The notes: a model not told the origin generated them from the letters alone. Positions 24,301 through 34,490 are shown, numbered from the stretch's first letter. The stretch is DNA of 64,000 nt from Akanthomyces muscarius (GCF_028009165.1 NW_026611615.1:186001-250000), one strand, 5' to 3'. Made by a program: numbers and translations.

Positions 24301-24973
24301 TAGTCGTTTCATTCTGGGTCGTAGTCGTAACAGGTTCATTAGGGGTATCTTGCTCAGTGGCATTCTCGGTCGTAACAGTCTCTGGGTCAACGGCATTCGT
24401 TGTAGTCGCGGCATCGGCAGCAGCTTCCGTGGCAGCGGCCTCGGGAGTACCATCAGCTGACGTAGGCTCCTCTGCGAGTGCCTTTGTCTCGACGGCGGTG
24501 GCGGCCTTGTCCTTGCTCTTCTTCTCCTTCTTCTTGTCCTTTTTCTTGTCCTTTTTGGATTTCGGGGACTTGGGCGGGGACTTGGGCGCAGGCGGCTCCT
24601 CAGCAGGTTTTACCTCCTTGGCGGGAGATGCGGACTTGGACTTGCCCTTCTTCTTCTTGGAGGATCGGGGAGTCTTGTCATCTGCGGGAATGTCCGCTGC
24701 GGCTGTGGCATCGACACTTGGAGGCACGCCTTCAGTGTCGTGCTCTTCCAAAGGAGCGTCTGTTGTGTACTCTAGGTCCTCGACGTCTGGAACTGTCAGT
24801 AAATTTATCCGTTGACTTTTCTGGGGGAAAGTTGAGTACTCACCTAGATCTTGTTCCTCTTCCTCGGCCTCGTACTCTGGAGCTCCATAGTAGTTGACGT
24901 TGGAAAAGTCGGATGTTTGCACAGTATTCCACTGGGCGACGTTCAGGCCCTGCTGTCGCTCTTCGGAAGCCAT
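18368..24973 (-). CDS. Giant Ala/Glu/Pro-rich acidic protein of unknown function
   Basis: One frame of 2,201 codons. Two segments inside it have clean splice signals and lengths divisible by three: 24843-24787 (57 nt, GTGAGT donor, TTACTGAC branch region, TTCCAG) and 18547-18494 (54 nt, GTAGGT donor, TTACTGAC, CTACAG). If both are spliced the product is 2,164 aa. The N-terminus (about 60 aa) has Tyr and acidic residues; then comes a Lys-rich block (KKKKGKSK, KKDKKKDKKKEKK), then about 1,900 residues dominated by A, E, P, T and V with loose repeats such as VTEAIAEPAKEVE. Three Ala/Gly-rich hydrophobic cassettes stand out at about residues 1584-1606, 1894-1917 and 2031-2057. The C-terminus is basic-amphipathic (LFVSLARLILSPFSWLRSK). 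Family not recognised; a scaffold or tether is a guess. Confidence 0.8.
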   Translation of the reverse strand: MASEERQQGLNVAQWNTVQTSDFSNVNYYGAPEYEAEEEEQDLGEYSTFPQKSQRINLLTVPDVEDLEYTTDAPLEEHDTEGVPPSVDATAAADIPADDKTPRSSKKKKGKSKSASPAKEVKPAEEPPAPKSPPKSPKSKKDKKKDKKKEKKSKDKAATAVETKALAEEPTSADGTPEAAATEAAADAATTTNAVDPETVTTENATEQDTPNEPVTTTTQNETTNAEPNDLENNDKNNQKDEPEESKTTAAVEEAAAISAAEDATAKDVVASETKEDDAKPSETEPAEDEVTNNDDVNNDDDDAKTAVAEAAPTAPVEESKDEVAAPATEDVAAAAEEPQPEATKAAEDTAAQEQEEEKKIDGPETVAAVANPTEDAVPANESKDGEEDKKEQQPEEAVAESAQEEKTAEVEAPAAEEPSKAGEAPIEAVAAANEEPTVAVAAEPASEPAADAAPIKEEVDTTKEDDDVAAAPAAEKEASKDVVEETPAEEPTATVVAEPAADSAPKDEKAAEPETAAAPEVVEKVEEKSVAAAPLAAEEEKKANAPEEADAAEATPDVEAAAAAETEAPAAEEAAVVESKAEETPAAAEEAVEAVAPLATETADAAEKSEHTAASEEAVEEKAPEAAPPVQAAVAAEETKTEEPAAPQEPVGAVEATTEPEAVATPAAAEPEAEASAAKAADPEADKEEEVAALTEPEHKIADVPEETADVSEVVEKSAEVQEPVTPETAATETETAAAPAEEEAAEESEAPKDYIPATAAESAPVDATSAEAEEKVPAEKEAPVEVPAVVAEEAVPVAAEETRQDTPADAEPVVAADVASTEAPASAAEPETAKEEAGAVAEEAAPTLETPEGPVTEAIAEPAKDVEETHVETTDEAKMEESVAAAETSVVEPEVTPVAAKDKTAASEPETTDKVAAAEKPAEETATAVEEVTAPVEEKPEDPVTEAIAEPAKEVEALVKEVKAEEPVAVESAPEATKETAPEVTETAAETAVSEPVAEQAAEPVKEADVAPEPAKEEAPIAKAENASEAALEPPVEAPKEDAPAPVESAKVEAPTTEAEPKEEEPAPAVATEPAPQAEVAKEETTAVETEAAPGETKADEAVAEGEPKVEAASEPVAGEAGHEPFAKPEAAAEETNVEEPATTEEPAPGAEVAKESESQVEKDMAAETEAPAVTTEDKPAAAAEEPTIITQEDPTAADSTHIEEAGKVEEISAEPPKADTIPVNEEAAIPIETPEDDATEAIAEPAEAAEVAPVSTATEEKAIESATAEPSAAEEASAAGSKEAISAEPEAPTQEPAEAKDEVAAPEVKESAVEDAPVIVCKEAETIAPEPEATECKPGAVAEEVAEPVKETEAAPEPVKEEAAASEVEEAVEEAPIAEVKETEDTQEPTAAEEAVEKDNGAEREPAGETTSEEAVPTVPAETTTAAEDHAEHTSEAEREPAGEEPTSEEAVLAKPTEAAEEAAEPETHTELKEENAPAAAEPEQVKTEETDAAPETEAPVAEEKAATEPEAVTEEMPAAEPKEEAAADKTVEEPEEKTERAVEDEAGPVSEATATDAAAEEPAADEEPAEATEEQNSREKEIAAGGLAALSAVAAGATTAAVAKSSDDKDEAVLPTASEELATKDTETAPGAEAEAPKEVTATVESAPVDAAPQQPKQPVVEEEHPADEAEAAPVPEAETPKEASVTEEPVVEEDSAAKKTETDVEAPVAESIPAAEPAAAEESVAKGIEAAPEAESEGPKEVSVEEKSETPAEVTAPEEKTEKPEVTEEAEPTQEVSAPEESKATDESEEAEDAPAEPAAAKPVLEEEPAAKQAPIESVVEIAAEDPAAEPTAAEAEVPVEPATEAEASSEPVAVEDEAPPEPAAAEVEAPTEQSKEAEDDKPDSSEDAAAAAAIAAIAATAGGAATVAAVKHAHGKDDEKEEPATEKTAEKAVEEPVVEKKGEEVEAEKTKGENQLADTQLEVSRVEDTPCNLEAAAEDNDVSESAKNDQPKIEESKESEASETSTVVADEPKGEKSTEKDHNDGDIAAIAAGSAGAALVVGAATVGAVSLSKEIENGHTVKPEVEAESAKAAEKPIAKDIPIAEVTSPAQQETAEALAEPATEPVPEATETTAEAATPAQPEENTAAAKSTAVTSVGSALFGTQIGLITDTLQSKPSLFVSLARLILSPFSWLRSKLFKTKATKKSTPPTEGSS

Positions 24974-27467
24974 TGTGATTTGGCTGGCTTGTGTGTATGT
25001 TGACAGAGGACGAAGAGAGCCGCGAACGGAGGATGAGACGGGAGATGGAGGAAGAGGTGAGGTGAGAGGCGAGAGAGGTGGATTTCAAAGCTAGCCGCTG
25101 ATGTTTTTGAGAGAGATTTGTTACAACACTATGCTCAAAAGCAAGAGTAACAAAAGGGATATAAAATTAATAAAATTCTTTGGGGATATCTTTTCAGAGT
25201 GTCCCTCAAAGTGGTGGTGAGTGTGGATGGGGCACGTTGGGGATTACTGCCAGTTGGGATGATGTCAGGCAGCAATGGGCTCACGGCGTGATGGTCTGCG
25301 CGTGAGGTCGATGATGTGTGATGATGATGAGAGGTTAGGTAGATACTTTGGGCGGTGAAAAGCGTAACAATCGTTATGATTCAAGAGTGAGAAAGCAAAA
25401 AATCTGCAGACCGGCGGGGGAGAGGAGAGGTCTATCAAGTCCTGCGTCCTGCAGAGAGCATGGGCCCGTCACACAGAATTAGCCCAGTGATTTGTTTTGG
25501 CTCCGCATAAACACACCACAACAGGTCGTTTTTTTTTGTACCAGGGTCCTCCTGCCGTGTGTCTACAAGGAGTGTACTTTTTTTCTGTTTCCCTCCTCTG
25601 TGTGCGTGTGTCTTTGTGTGTCGCGGGCCGGGATACCATCGTCACAAACGGCTGCTACGCTTGCCAGGGTCCCCCTCCCCGGTCTGGTCTTGGGCGGCGG
25701 GGATGGCTAGTGTTGACCAAGTGACAAGATTTGCAGCCCTTGTCCCGACTCAATTGGGTCTCTGGGATACGTCAGAGTCGATATCTATGCTCGCGAGGCC
25801 AAAGTGAAACCAGACGAGATGGTGGTGCTGCTTGGGCTTTTTTCTTTCTTCCCCGACAGGACGGGATGGTTCGTGACGACGGGCACACATGGCTGCCCGA
25901 CTGCGGAGCTCTGGCCGACGTGCATAAGTCGGCATGCATCCGCCATCGAAAGGAAGAAGAAAAAGCGCGGGGATTGACTACAAGCTGCAGCCGGCGGGTT
26001 GGGCTCACTAGTAATGCAAGCCCTGCATCGGACGTATCAAATCTTTTCTTCTTTCCTGCGTCCCTCTCCCAAAGGATGCGCGCAGAGCCGGGCATGAGTT
26101 GTTTCGTCACACACATTAGTCGTACAGGAAGCTGCATGCAACGTGGCTGGCAAGGAGCGGCAGATTATCGTGTCCTTTGCTTTTCATTCACAGTCGTAGT
26201 ACTCTGGCACACCATCTCCTCCCTGCAGCGAGGTGCGCAAGCGGCGTTGCATCAGAGACAGCTGGCCGGACGGGCTTCGTGCCACAGTGGTTCTTGACTG
26301 TCGACCCGATCTTGTTTGGCGAACCCAGCCTGTCTGCTAGCCAACTAATTAGCGTAGCAGGGCTTCAAACCCGGCTTTGGCGGTTCGTTGTCGGAATCCC
26401 CGTCTGAGGTCGACCGAATGTCACGGTCAACTGGATGCAATTTCATCTTGGGCGGACATTGGTCATGGGTGGTTCCGCAGGTCGTCATGGAAACAACTGC
26501 CTGAACCCTGACCGTGGTGTCAAATATCGAGCACAGGGTAGCCATCGTGAGCAAGGGTTCATGCCCAAGCTCATTTCCAAAATGGCGGTGTTTCTGGTCA
26601 GCACCGATGGTGAAGGGTTTACGACATGGGTGTGTCTGCCACTGTCTGGTCGGTGCGGTAATAGGTAACCCACCACTAACACTAGTCGCTGCGGGCCAAA
26701 TCATGCGACCACTTTACATTGGTGCCGAGGGAAGCAAGAAAAGAGAGAGAGAAAAAATGGCTGAGCGCATGGGGGCTATAATAACACAAAAACGCGTATC
26801 AATAGCTGCGCATTGCTGACGGAAATGGTTGGGCTCGAGATTGGGCGCTTGCATTTGCAGGAGAAACAAACGCAATCATCATTGCCAGCTGGCAGAGACA
26901 CGTAGGTACGTACCAGTTCCCTCCTCTGCAGTGCTACCTGAGGCCTGCACTTCCAAAGACCAAAGCCTACCGATGGCTTGCTCTTGATTGGCAACTTTTC
27001 CTCCGAGCAAGGGTCCAGCGGCCCACACAAGCTTCGGGCTCGAGATTTGCTAAGAGCGAGGCAAGAGGCACATCATTGTCCATCAACCATCAATCCAATG
27101 CACTCAACACCTCATACATGCACCTTCATGCAAGCCTCACTCCACACCAAGTCCATATCCAGCATATACTTGCCTTCTTCAGAACAATCATCTGTCGCTC
27201 ACCTTCCCCTTTCAGCCCTCTGTATAGACTGGCAGACAAACATATGTCTGTCCCGCGACGTACCTTTGCACCAGTGGGGAAAAGTGAATGAACAAGGTAA
27301 AGAAAATAAATGCAAAAAAGACAAGATGAAAGGATCAACGGAAATGGATAAAATAGGGGAAATAAGTATTATTGAAGCTTTTACTTTGGTATCTCACGTG
27401 TTTTCCCTCACCAGCCCATGTCAAGCTTCCTGGCAGACGTAAACCAGCTCCCAGTCGCCGGCATCTC
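24974..27467. other. 2.5-kb intergenic region upstream of the giant gene
   Basis: No convincing gene. The longest frames (about 190 codons near 25731-26297) have no start context, no splice support and no family resemblance. The interval should hold a large promoter and leader for the giant gene and the 3' UTR of DBP5. It includes GT-rich tracts (25590-25630) and a TACGTA-rich spot near 26900-26915. Confidence 0.5.
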
Positions 27468-29115
27468 CTAGGCTGCCGGCGCTGGGGCTGCTGCTCCTGC
27501 TCCTCCTGCTCCTCCCTGCTTGTCCGTGGCACTGGGCGCGTAGCTGGCCTGCGCGCGGTTCTTCTTGATGACTTCCTTGACACGCGCCTCGGCCTCGTCC
27601 CAATCCTCCGTGTCCAGATGCACCAGATCAATGCCAAACTGCTCCGCAATCTTGCTCAGCGCGTCAAAGCTCTTCTTGTCGTAGACAAAGCTGATGCTGA
27701 CGCCGACACGGCCAAAGCGACCTGTGCGGCCGATACGGTGAAGATACGTCTCGTAGTCGGGCTCTTCGTCGTTGCGGCCCTTCATGGGGATGTCGTAGTT
27801 GATGACCATGGACACGGACGAGACGTCGATGCCGCGCGCCAAAACGTTGGTCGTAATCAGCACCTTGTTCTCACCGGTGCGGAACTTGGTAAGCAAATCA
27901 TCTCGCTCGCTACCATCAAACGCGGCGTGTAGCGCAGACACCTTGTGTCCATCAGCAACCATGCGGCGCTGGATCTCGTTGGCACTTTCTCTCGTCTGCG
28001 TTTTGTCAGCACTGAACTGTTCATTGGATTACCAATGTTCTTACCTTGACAAAGATGACAGACTGGCCGATCGTCATCAGCCCATACAGCTTGCACAGTA
28101 CATCGTACTTCGTGTTGTCGTCAGGGCAGTCAATAAACATCTGTGAGATGCCTTTGACTGTGAGCTCGCTTCGCTGCAGTTTGAGCGAGTGCGCGTTCGG
28201 TGCAAACTTTCCAGCATAGTTGTTAACCTTGTCGGGAAAAGTGGCAGAGAACAAGAGTGTCTGGATCGTCTCGGGGAGCATCCTGTTGCCACTCGGTTAG
28301 CATCTTACACTCGCCATTTTCCAATCGTAACCTACTTCTTGACGCGCAAGCACTGGTCGCCCAGACCCTGCTGGTCCAGCATGTTGTCGGCCTCGTCGAG
28401 CACGAGTACCTTTAATGTCGTGGCGTCCAGCTGCTTCCGGCGGATAATGTCCATGACGGTGCCGGGAGTGCCGACAATAACGGACGCTCTGACGGGTTCA
28501 CCACGGGGCAGGGCACCGGGAATAGCGGCGGCCACCTTGAGTTCGGGGATGAATCTGCCAATAGCCTTGATGACACCCTCAATCTGGCGGGCAAGCTCAC
28601 GACTCGGTGCCAGGGCAAGCGCCTGCGGCACATCGGGCTGTTTGTAGTCGACGCGGGAGAGAATGGCCGTGACAAAGGCGGCCGTCTTGCCGGTGCCCGA
28701 CTGCGACTGCGCCAGCATATTTCTCGGTGGGTTGGACAGCATCAGCGGCAGCGATTTGCCCTGCACTTTCGACGGCTTCAGGAAGTTGAGGGCAAGCAGA
28801 CCCTTGAGGATGTCTGGGGACCTGGTGTCGGAAGAGGGTTAGCAGGCTACGCAAACAAATCAAGTAACGGTCTCCATGGTTTCTCGCAACTCACAGGCCA
28901 AGGTCCTCCCAATTGGTGGCGGAGTGAAAGGGCGTCGCCTCGTTGTTTTGAAGGTCGCTCAGCGAGACCTCGACATCCCACTCGGGCTCCTGGAGGCCAG
29001 AGCCGCCCAGTGCCTCTGGTGTACCGTCGACCTGAGCATCGGGGGCATCGGCAGCGGGGGCAGCATCGGCCGGCTTGTCGTCGGGCTTGGTGATGCGGCT
29101 CGCAAGATCAGCCAT
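27468..29115 (-). CDS. DBP5: DEAD-box RNA helicase DBP5 (mRNA export)
   Basis: ATP-dependent RNA helicase acting at the cytoplasmic face of the nuclear pore to release export factors from mRNA. Four exons: 29115-28895, 28821-28336, 28282-28045, 27995-27468, giving 490 aa with every join in frame. Motifs in order: Q-motif region after [15 protein letters not shown], motif I SQSGTGKT, Ia PSRELARQ, Ib TPGT, motif II DEAD (VLDEADNML), motif III SAT, and C-terminal [10 protein letters not shown]. The acidic/Ala-rich N-terminal extension and KPSKVQ context match DBP5 rather than eIF4A. The C-terminus ends in an Ala/Gly/Pro-rich tail of about 20 residues after SYAPSATDK. It is head to head with an SPF45-type splicing factor. 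Confidence 0.95.
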
Positions 29116-29584
29116 TGTGTGTGTGTTTGTTTGTCAAATCGAAGAACGAAGAAGGAAATCAAGCTCTGCCTCGTCTGCTTATGAATGTGCGTAGTAATAA
29201 ACTGGTGCTCCTCGCTGACGCTGACAAAAATCTTTAGCGAGGAGAAAAGAGAAGTAACAGGCAAACGGAGCTTGGGTTTGCGGTCTGGAAGGTGAGGGTG
29301 GTGAGAAAGTGGATTGCGGGATCTAAAAAGTTGGCGGGGTGCGTTGCCACTGGAGGGGCAGCGAGCATGCAGCTGTACCTAGCTTTTTGTTCAAGGCAAA
29401 CGCCGAAGGGCTGCACACGCCCGGCCGCTGTTTATCCGTGTTTCCTTGTGACGGCTTCATCATCGTTCGACAGCTGCGCAATGCAGGCTACGGCGTCATA
29501 ACCCGCATTTATCATTCATGCTTTGATCTTCGATGTGTTCTTAAAATATAGTCCTACACCACGACCGCTATCCGCGCCTTCGAA
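29116..29584. promoter_or_regulatory. Divergent promoter of DBP5 and the SPF45-type gene
   Basis: The 469 bp between opposite start codons must contain both promoters. TG-rich microsatellite-like sequence lies close to the DBP5 start (29116-29135). No TATA box is obvious. Confidence 0.55.
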
Positions 29585-31229
29585 ATGGCTGCGCCGCCGC
29601 CTCCTCCACCGTCTCGAGGCCTCTCCCTCTACGAGAACCTCCACGACCCCAACGACCCAGCACCGTCCGCGACCATCTCCTCCGGTCCAGTCCTCTACAA
29701 CCAAGACGGCGCCGCCGCCGCACCCGTGAAGAAGCCCATTGACCCTGCGCTGCGCTTCCAGCCCACGCGGCGCCCTCAACCCACCAAGCCCAAAGCCAAA
29801 GCTACGGCAGCAGCAACCTTTCCCAAATCCATTGCCAGACCTGCTGCTGCTGCTGCTGCTGCTGCTCATCCGACACAAGCTGCACCTCCTCCCACCGCCG
29901 ACGCCTCTGCAGCGCCGCCCGCCTCCAAAAGCACGCTCGCAGACTGGGCCGCGACCGAAGACGACGAATGGCTCTACGGCACCGGCGAGAAGCGCCAGCG
30001 CGGCGGGCGCAAGGCGAAGAAGAAGCGCCAGCAGCAGCAGCAGCAGATGGAGACGGACTGGGACGACGTGTATGACCCGTCGCGGCCGACCAATGTCGAC
30101 GAGTACCTGCGCAGCGACGAAAAGGTCGACGAGGTGCGCGAGTGGAAGGCGTTGCTGTACCGGCACCGCAAGGGCAAGGCGCCAGAGAGCGACCTGTCGT
30201 CGGATGATGACGAAGGCGAAAGAGCCGGCATGCGCCCGAAAAGTAAGCCATTTACCCAACACCTGAGAGATACAACTGTGTTTCTAGTTTCCATGCTAAC
30301 AAATTGCCTAGATCAATTCGCTCCTCCGCCATCATACGCCGCCGTTCCCCCACCACCAGCCTCTCCTCCCACAACATCCGCAGCACCTCCTCCTCCTCCT
30401 CCCAGCGATGCCTCCGGCGACGACGCATACGCCCGACGCATCGCCCTGTCCTCCTCCCAACCACCTACCTCATCCACCACAATTTCCGCCGCCCCCGTCC
30501 TCTACAACACCACCACCGCCCAAGAACCAGCACGACGCTCCTCCTCACCTTCGCCGCCGCGCTCCTCCCGTCCCGGTCAGGCCGGCTTCGCCCACCGCCT
30601 CATGTCCAAGTACGGCTGGGAGTCGGGCCGCGGCCTCGGCGCCGACTCGTCGGGCATCGTCAACCCCCTCCGGGTGCAGGTCGAGAAGCGCCGCAAGAAA
30701 GCCGACGCCGACGGCGGCGGCTGGGCCGAGCCCGCCAACAAGGGCAAAATCATCGGCGGCGGGAAAAGAAAGGATGCCGCGGGCAACGAGGAGCAAGGGC
30801 TGAGCGACGTGATTGTGCTGCTGAACATGCTGGATAATATGCCGGACCTGGCGGCGGAAGTGGAAGATGGCCTGGGGCAGGAGATTGGCGAAGAATGCGG
30901 CGAAAAGGTATGTTTCTTTACTCATCCAGGGAGTCTTGACTATGTGGGTGGCTACGGGGGGGACGCAATGCTAACGCTGAATAGTATGGCCGCGTGGAAC
31001 GAGTCTACATAGACACGGTGACACAACGAGTCTTTATCAAGTTTACAGACCAAATATCAGCATTGAGGGCAAGTACACCACCATCAAACTGCTTACTTGC
31101 CTCCGTCTCAACGCAGCTAACATTGTCCAGGCTGTAAGTGAATTGCAAGGTCGCGTTTTCAATGGAAACACAATCACGCCAAGATATTATAATAGCGATG
31201 CCTTTGACAGGAGCGTGTACACCAAATAG
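29585..31229 (+). CDS. G-patch/RRM splicing factor, SPF45 (RBM17) type
   Basis: Predicted nuclear pre-mRNA splicing factor of 478 aa. Exons: 29585-30242, 30312-30907, 30985-31068, 31131-31229. The third intron uses a GC donor (GCAAGT at 31069) with a normal CCAG acceptor; the neighbouring GT leads to an immediate stop, whereas the GC donor restores the conserved C-terminus. Features in order: Pro-rich N-terminus (LSLYENLHDP), Ala/Pro-rich linker, basic block with a poly-Gln run, low-complexity proline segment, G-patch (GFAHRLMSKYGWESGRGLG), then a C-terminal RRM of the UHM type with VVL-like start (VIVLLNMLD), EECGEKYGRVERVYID and the RxF motif GRVF. The order G-patch then UHM is diagnostic for SPF45. 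Confidence 0.9.
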
Positions 31230-31613
31230 ATGTATATATTATAATCTAACCAAGTAGTCATCATTATTGTAAGCAAGCAGAGCCAAAGAGCTCATAACAA
31301 CGGCTGTGAAACACAGTACGGTAAGGGCGCGGGACGACATGGCGCGTCAAACGTGAGACAAACGCAAAAGTAAAGATCAATTCAGCTCGTGTGCCAACAT
31401 TCAAATACAGGGTAATTAATAAGTTCTAGCGCGTCTGCGGCAAACACTCAGAGTGATACACGAGGCGCTGCGCGCAGCAGACACAGTGTGCAGCCAGCGG
31501 AAAACAACCACAAGTGCAGGCTAAAAGAAAAAAGCAGGTGACATATTTTGGGGTGCAGAGAATGACGCCATTTCCCACCGTAGATTTCTATCCTCCGAAA
31601 GCACAGCGACTTT
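31230..31613. other. Convergent 3' region, SPF45-type gene and ECM33
   Basis: Tail-to-tail interval with the two 3' UTRs; AT-rich close to 31230-31260. No gene seen. Confidence 0.55.
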
Positions 31614-32911
31614 TTACAGAAGCTGAGCAGCGCCAGCAATGAGACCAAGGAAGATGGCGGCCGTGCTGTAGCTAGGAGTACCAGCACCGCTACCACCGTT
31701 GCCGGAGCTACCGGTCTTGTTGAGGCCGTTCTGGTCGTTAGCCGTCTTGTTGTCGAGACCACCCTGGCAGTTGACCTTGCCCTGGACGACCTTGCCCTTG
31801 AGACCGTTGAAGAACTTGCAGACGTCGGTCAGGTTGGAGGTGGACTTGACGTTGATGGTACCCTTGACGTCGTCGAGCTTGGGGAGTTCAGCCCTGCGAG
31901 TTGTTAGTAAAAGACGATATATACGGTTTGCAGAAAAGGAACGTACTTCTCGAAGGATCCGCCAAGGAGCATGTTCTCGACGCTCTTGAGCTCGGGGAAA
32001 CCAGTAATTTCGTCCAGCTTGGTGTTGTTGACAACAGTCAGATCACCAGAGATGGTGGCGAGGTAAGGGAACGAGATGTTGGCGAGCTTGGCATTGTTGA
32101 TGAAGGAGACGGAACCACCGTTCTTGGAGGTACCGACGCTGGTAAGGTTGGCAGCCTCGTAGGTCTCGAGGTTAGGGTTGGTCTCAAATCTGATACTGTT
32201 CTGAATCTGCTCGAGGGCGGGCGTGCTGAGGCTCTTGACGCCGGAAATCTGGATCTCGTAGGCAGACTGGAGCTCAGTGAGGTTGACCTGCATATCGTTG
32301 CCGTTCTCGGTGAGAATGAGCGTGTTGGTGATGTTGACGAGGTTGGAGTCGAACTTGGTGAGTCTCTTGTTGCTGTTAATGGTCAGGCTCTCGACGGTAG
32401 CGAGGTTGAGACCACTAATGTCGCTGAGGAAGGTATCGGCAATGTTGACGGTGCTGGCCTCGCTGACACCAGACGAAGAGAACTGCAGAGTAGAGAGCTG
32501 GCCCAGGCGAGCGAAGTTGAGCTTGTTCAGCTTGGTGAGCTTCGGCAGGCTGATGCTGGCGAGTAGGCCCGCATCCTGGACCTGGAAGTTGCCGCCAATG
32601 CTCGTGAGGGAGGAGGACGAGATGCCGAGCAGGCTGGAAGTGTTGCTGACAATAAAGTCCTGCTTGAAGACCTTGGGGCCGTCGATCTGAAGGTTGCCCT
32701 GCAGAGAAGGGGAGACGGTGACCTTGGCATCGATGGTATCACAGTCGAATGTGGGGTTCAGAGTGTCGATGGTGATATCCGTGGTGCAGTCACTGCTGGC
32801 AGCAACTGGGAGAGGTCAGCCGATAATCGAACCGTTGGGCAGTGGATGAGTATTCTTACGGGCGCCGACGCTGGCGGTCGCGATGACCATGAGCTTCTGA
32901 AGAGAAGGCAT
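31614..32911 (-). CDS. ECM33: GPI-anchored cell wall protein, ECM33/SPS2 family
   Basis: Wall-organisation glycoprotein, 396 aa. Exons: 32911-32860, 32805-31947, 31893-31614, all joins in frame. An N-terminal signal peptide (MPSLQKLMVIATASVGALA) is split by intron 1. The body is a receptor-L-domain-like leucine-rich solenoid with short repeats such as SGLNLATVESLTIN and FPELKSVENMLLGG, and many N-x-S/T sites. The C-terminal part has the conserved Cys pair region (LTDVCKFFNG, GKVNCQG), a Ser/Gly-rich stretch SSGNGGSGAG expected to contain the GPI attachment site, and a hydrophobic tail IFLGLIAGAAQLL. Length and architecture match fungal ECM33. The upstream intergenic region is unusually long. 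Confidence 0.94.
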
Positions 32912-34466
32912 TTTAATCTAAAAACGAAGAGTCAGTTTCCGCAGGGGTGAACTGCGTTGCCTGGATGCGTTGCTTGAAGTGGACACGGGGCAATGTGCTG
33001 TAGATTGAAGAATACAATCAACGTTGATGGCTGTGGCAAGTAAAATTTGATGCCGAAAAAAATATGCTGTGTCGCTCGAAGTTGAAAATGATTGTTAAAA
33101 AGCTGGTGTTGACAAGTCGGAGATGCGTTTAGCCTGAACAAACGAAGCTCTTTCCCGTTACGTCTGTTGATGAGACGTGTTGTAGCTAGAACTGAGAAGG
33201 AAGCCCGGGCGATGAAGCTCTTGCGTATGGTTCGACAGATGATGTTTTGGTAAAAATGGTCGTCTGAAAGCAAGACAGGCTGAGCAGCGTAATGGAGGCG
33301 TAGAAATGAGGTGTCCGGTACCGTGCACAGGTGGGACGAAGCGCGTGCGATGTGGGAAGGAAGCAGGCAGGCAGGGCAAGCGACTGGAATGCAGGCGCAG
33401 CGGACAAAAGCCAAATATGTACCCAAAGGAAAGGTGCCACTTCAAGTCAACGCGGCAACGGGGACGATAGGAACGCACCAGAGTAGAATGGACAAGAGTT
33501 GCAAAAAAACGGTCACAATGGTCGGAAGGTGGTCGTCGAGCGATGGGGTTCCTAGGACAACAACGCGCGTTAGCTGGGGTGAAATAGGGGCGTCGGACGT
33601 TGAGATGGACGTTTGCTAACCGTGTGGCGTTGATAACGAGAGGAAGAAGAGAAGCAAAAGGGATCAAAAGGCGAAAAAAGGACGAATACGTTCTTTTTTT
33701 TCGGGGGCCAGAAAACGAGCGGCTGGAAATGAATTGGGTCAACGAGGAGAGAAGTCGAAAGGGAAAGGAGGACGAGGTTTTCTAGCCAAGGGAAGGGGAG
33801 GGCGAGAGTGGGAAAAGAGATTGGGAGCTTCCAGGGGCACTAGCAGTCGAGCAGTGGGCACCTCAGCATGGGCCCTGAGGAGGTACTTTGTGAGGAGGGG
33901 GCAGCACTGCGGAGGATGCGGTACCTCTGCAGGTACGGGCGGAGCTACCTGAAAGTGGTGCTAGTGGCTAATAAAGCTTCTGGCACAGTGCAATAGCGCT
34001 GTGCCTTGGTTACCAGGGGCCCCATCGACCACTGGCCGGGATGCTTTTACAGGAGGCACAACGGGCCGCTCGGCCAGGGGATGCCCGCTTGGGCCTAGGC
34101 CAAGGTAGGAGATGGACATGTAAAGCAAAGCTGCCCCTTGACGACTGCACGAAGAACGAAGAATTGGGTAGAAGACGATTACAGTTACTCCGTCAGAAGT
34201 TTCTATATTGGAGGATGACCATGCACTGACTGCTAGGGGAAAAGGCGATAATGGTAGGCCTCCGCAGCTGTTGCAGACTCGCCACCCAGGTCGGCCCGGG
34301 AGGAGCAAAACAGGCACGAGCTGCCTCGAGCTCCAGGCCAGGCCAGGTCTTTGTTTAGCGGGAGGCATGCATGGAGATGGGGCGGAGCCGGACCCCACAA
34401 GTTCAGGTGCCATGGTTCATTGAAGCAGGCACATGTACCTTTGCTGGGCCGGCCCGGGCGTCACAG

Positions 34467-34490
34467 TGACTGACTGACTGACTGACTGAC
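34467..34490. repeat. (TGAC)6 microsatellite
   Basis: Six exact tandem copies of TGAC, followed by a degenerate TGCC copy. No coding frame depends on it. Confidence 0.9.

Noticed and set aside
19041..24815. Several long plus-strand frames opposite the giant gene
   Set aside because: Ser/Ala- or Leu/Ser/Gly-only proteins that are the other-frame readings of GCx/GAx-rich code.
25731..26297. 188-codon plus-strand frame upstream of the giant gene
   Set aside because: No ATG in good context, mixed composition, overlapping frames equally long on the other strand.
33158..33742. 194-codon minus-strand frame upstream of ECM33
   Set aside because: Pyrimidine-rich leader sequence read as protein; no domain and no sensible start.
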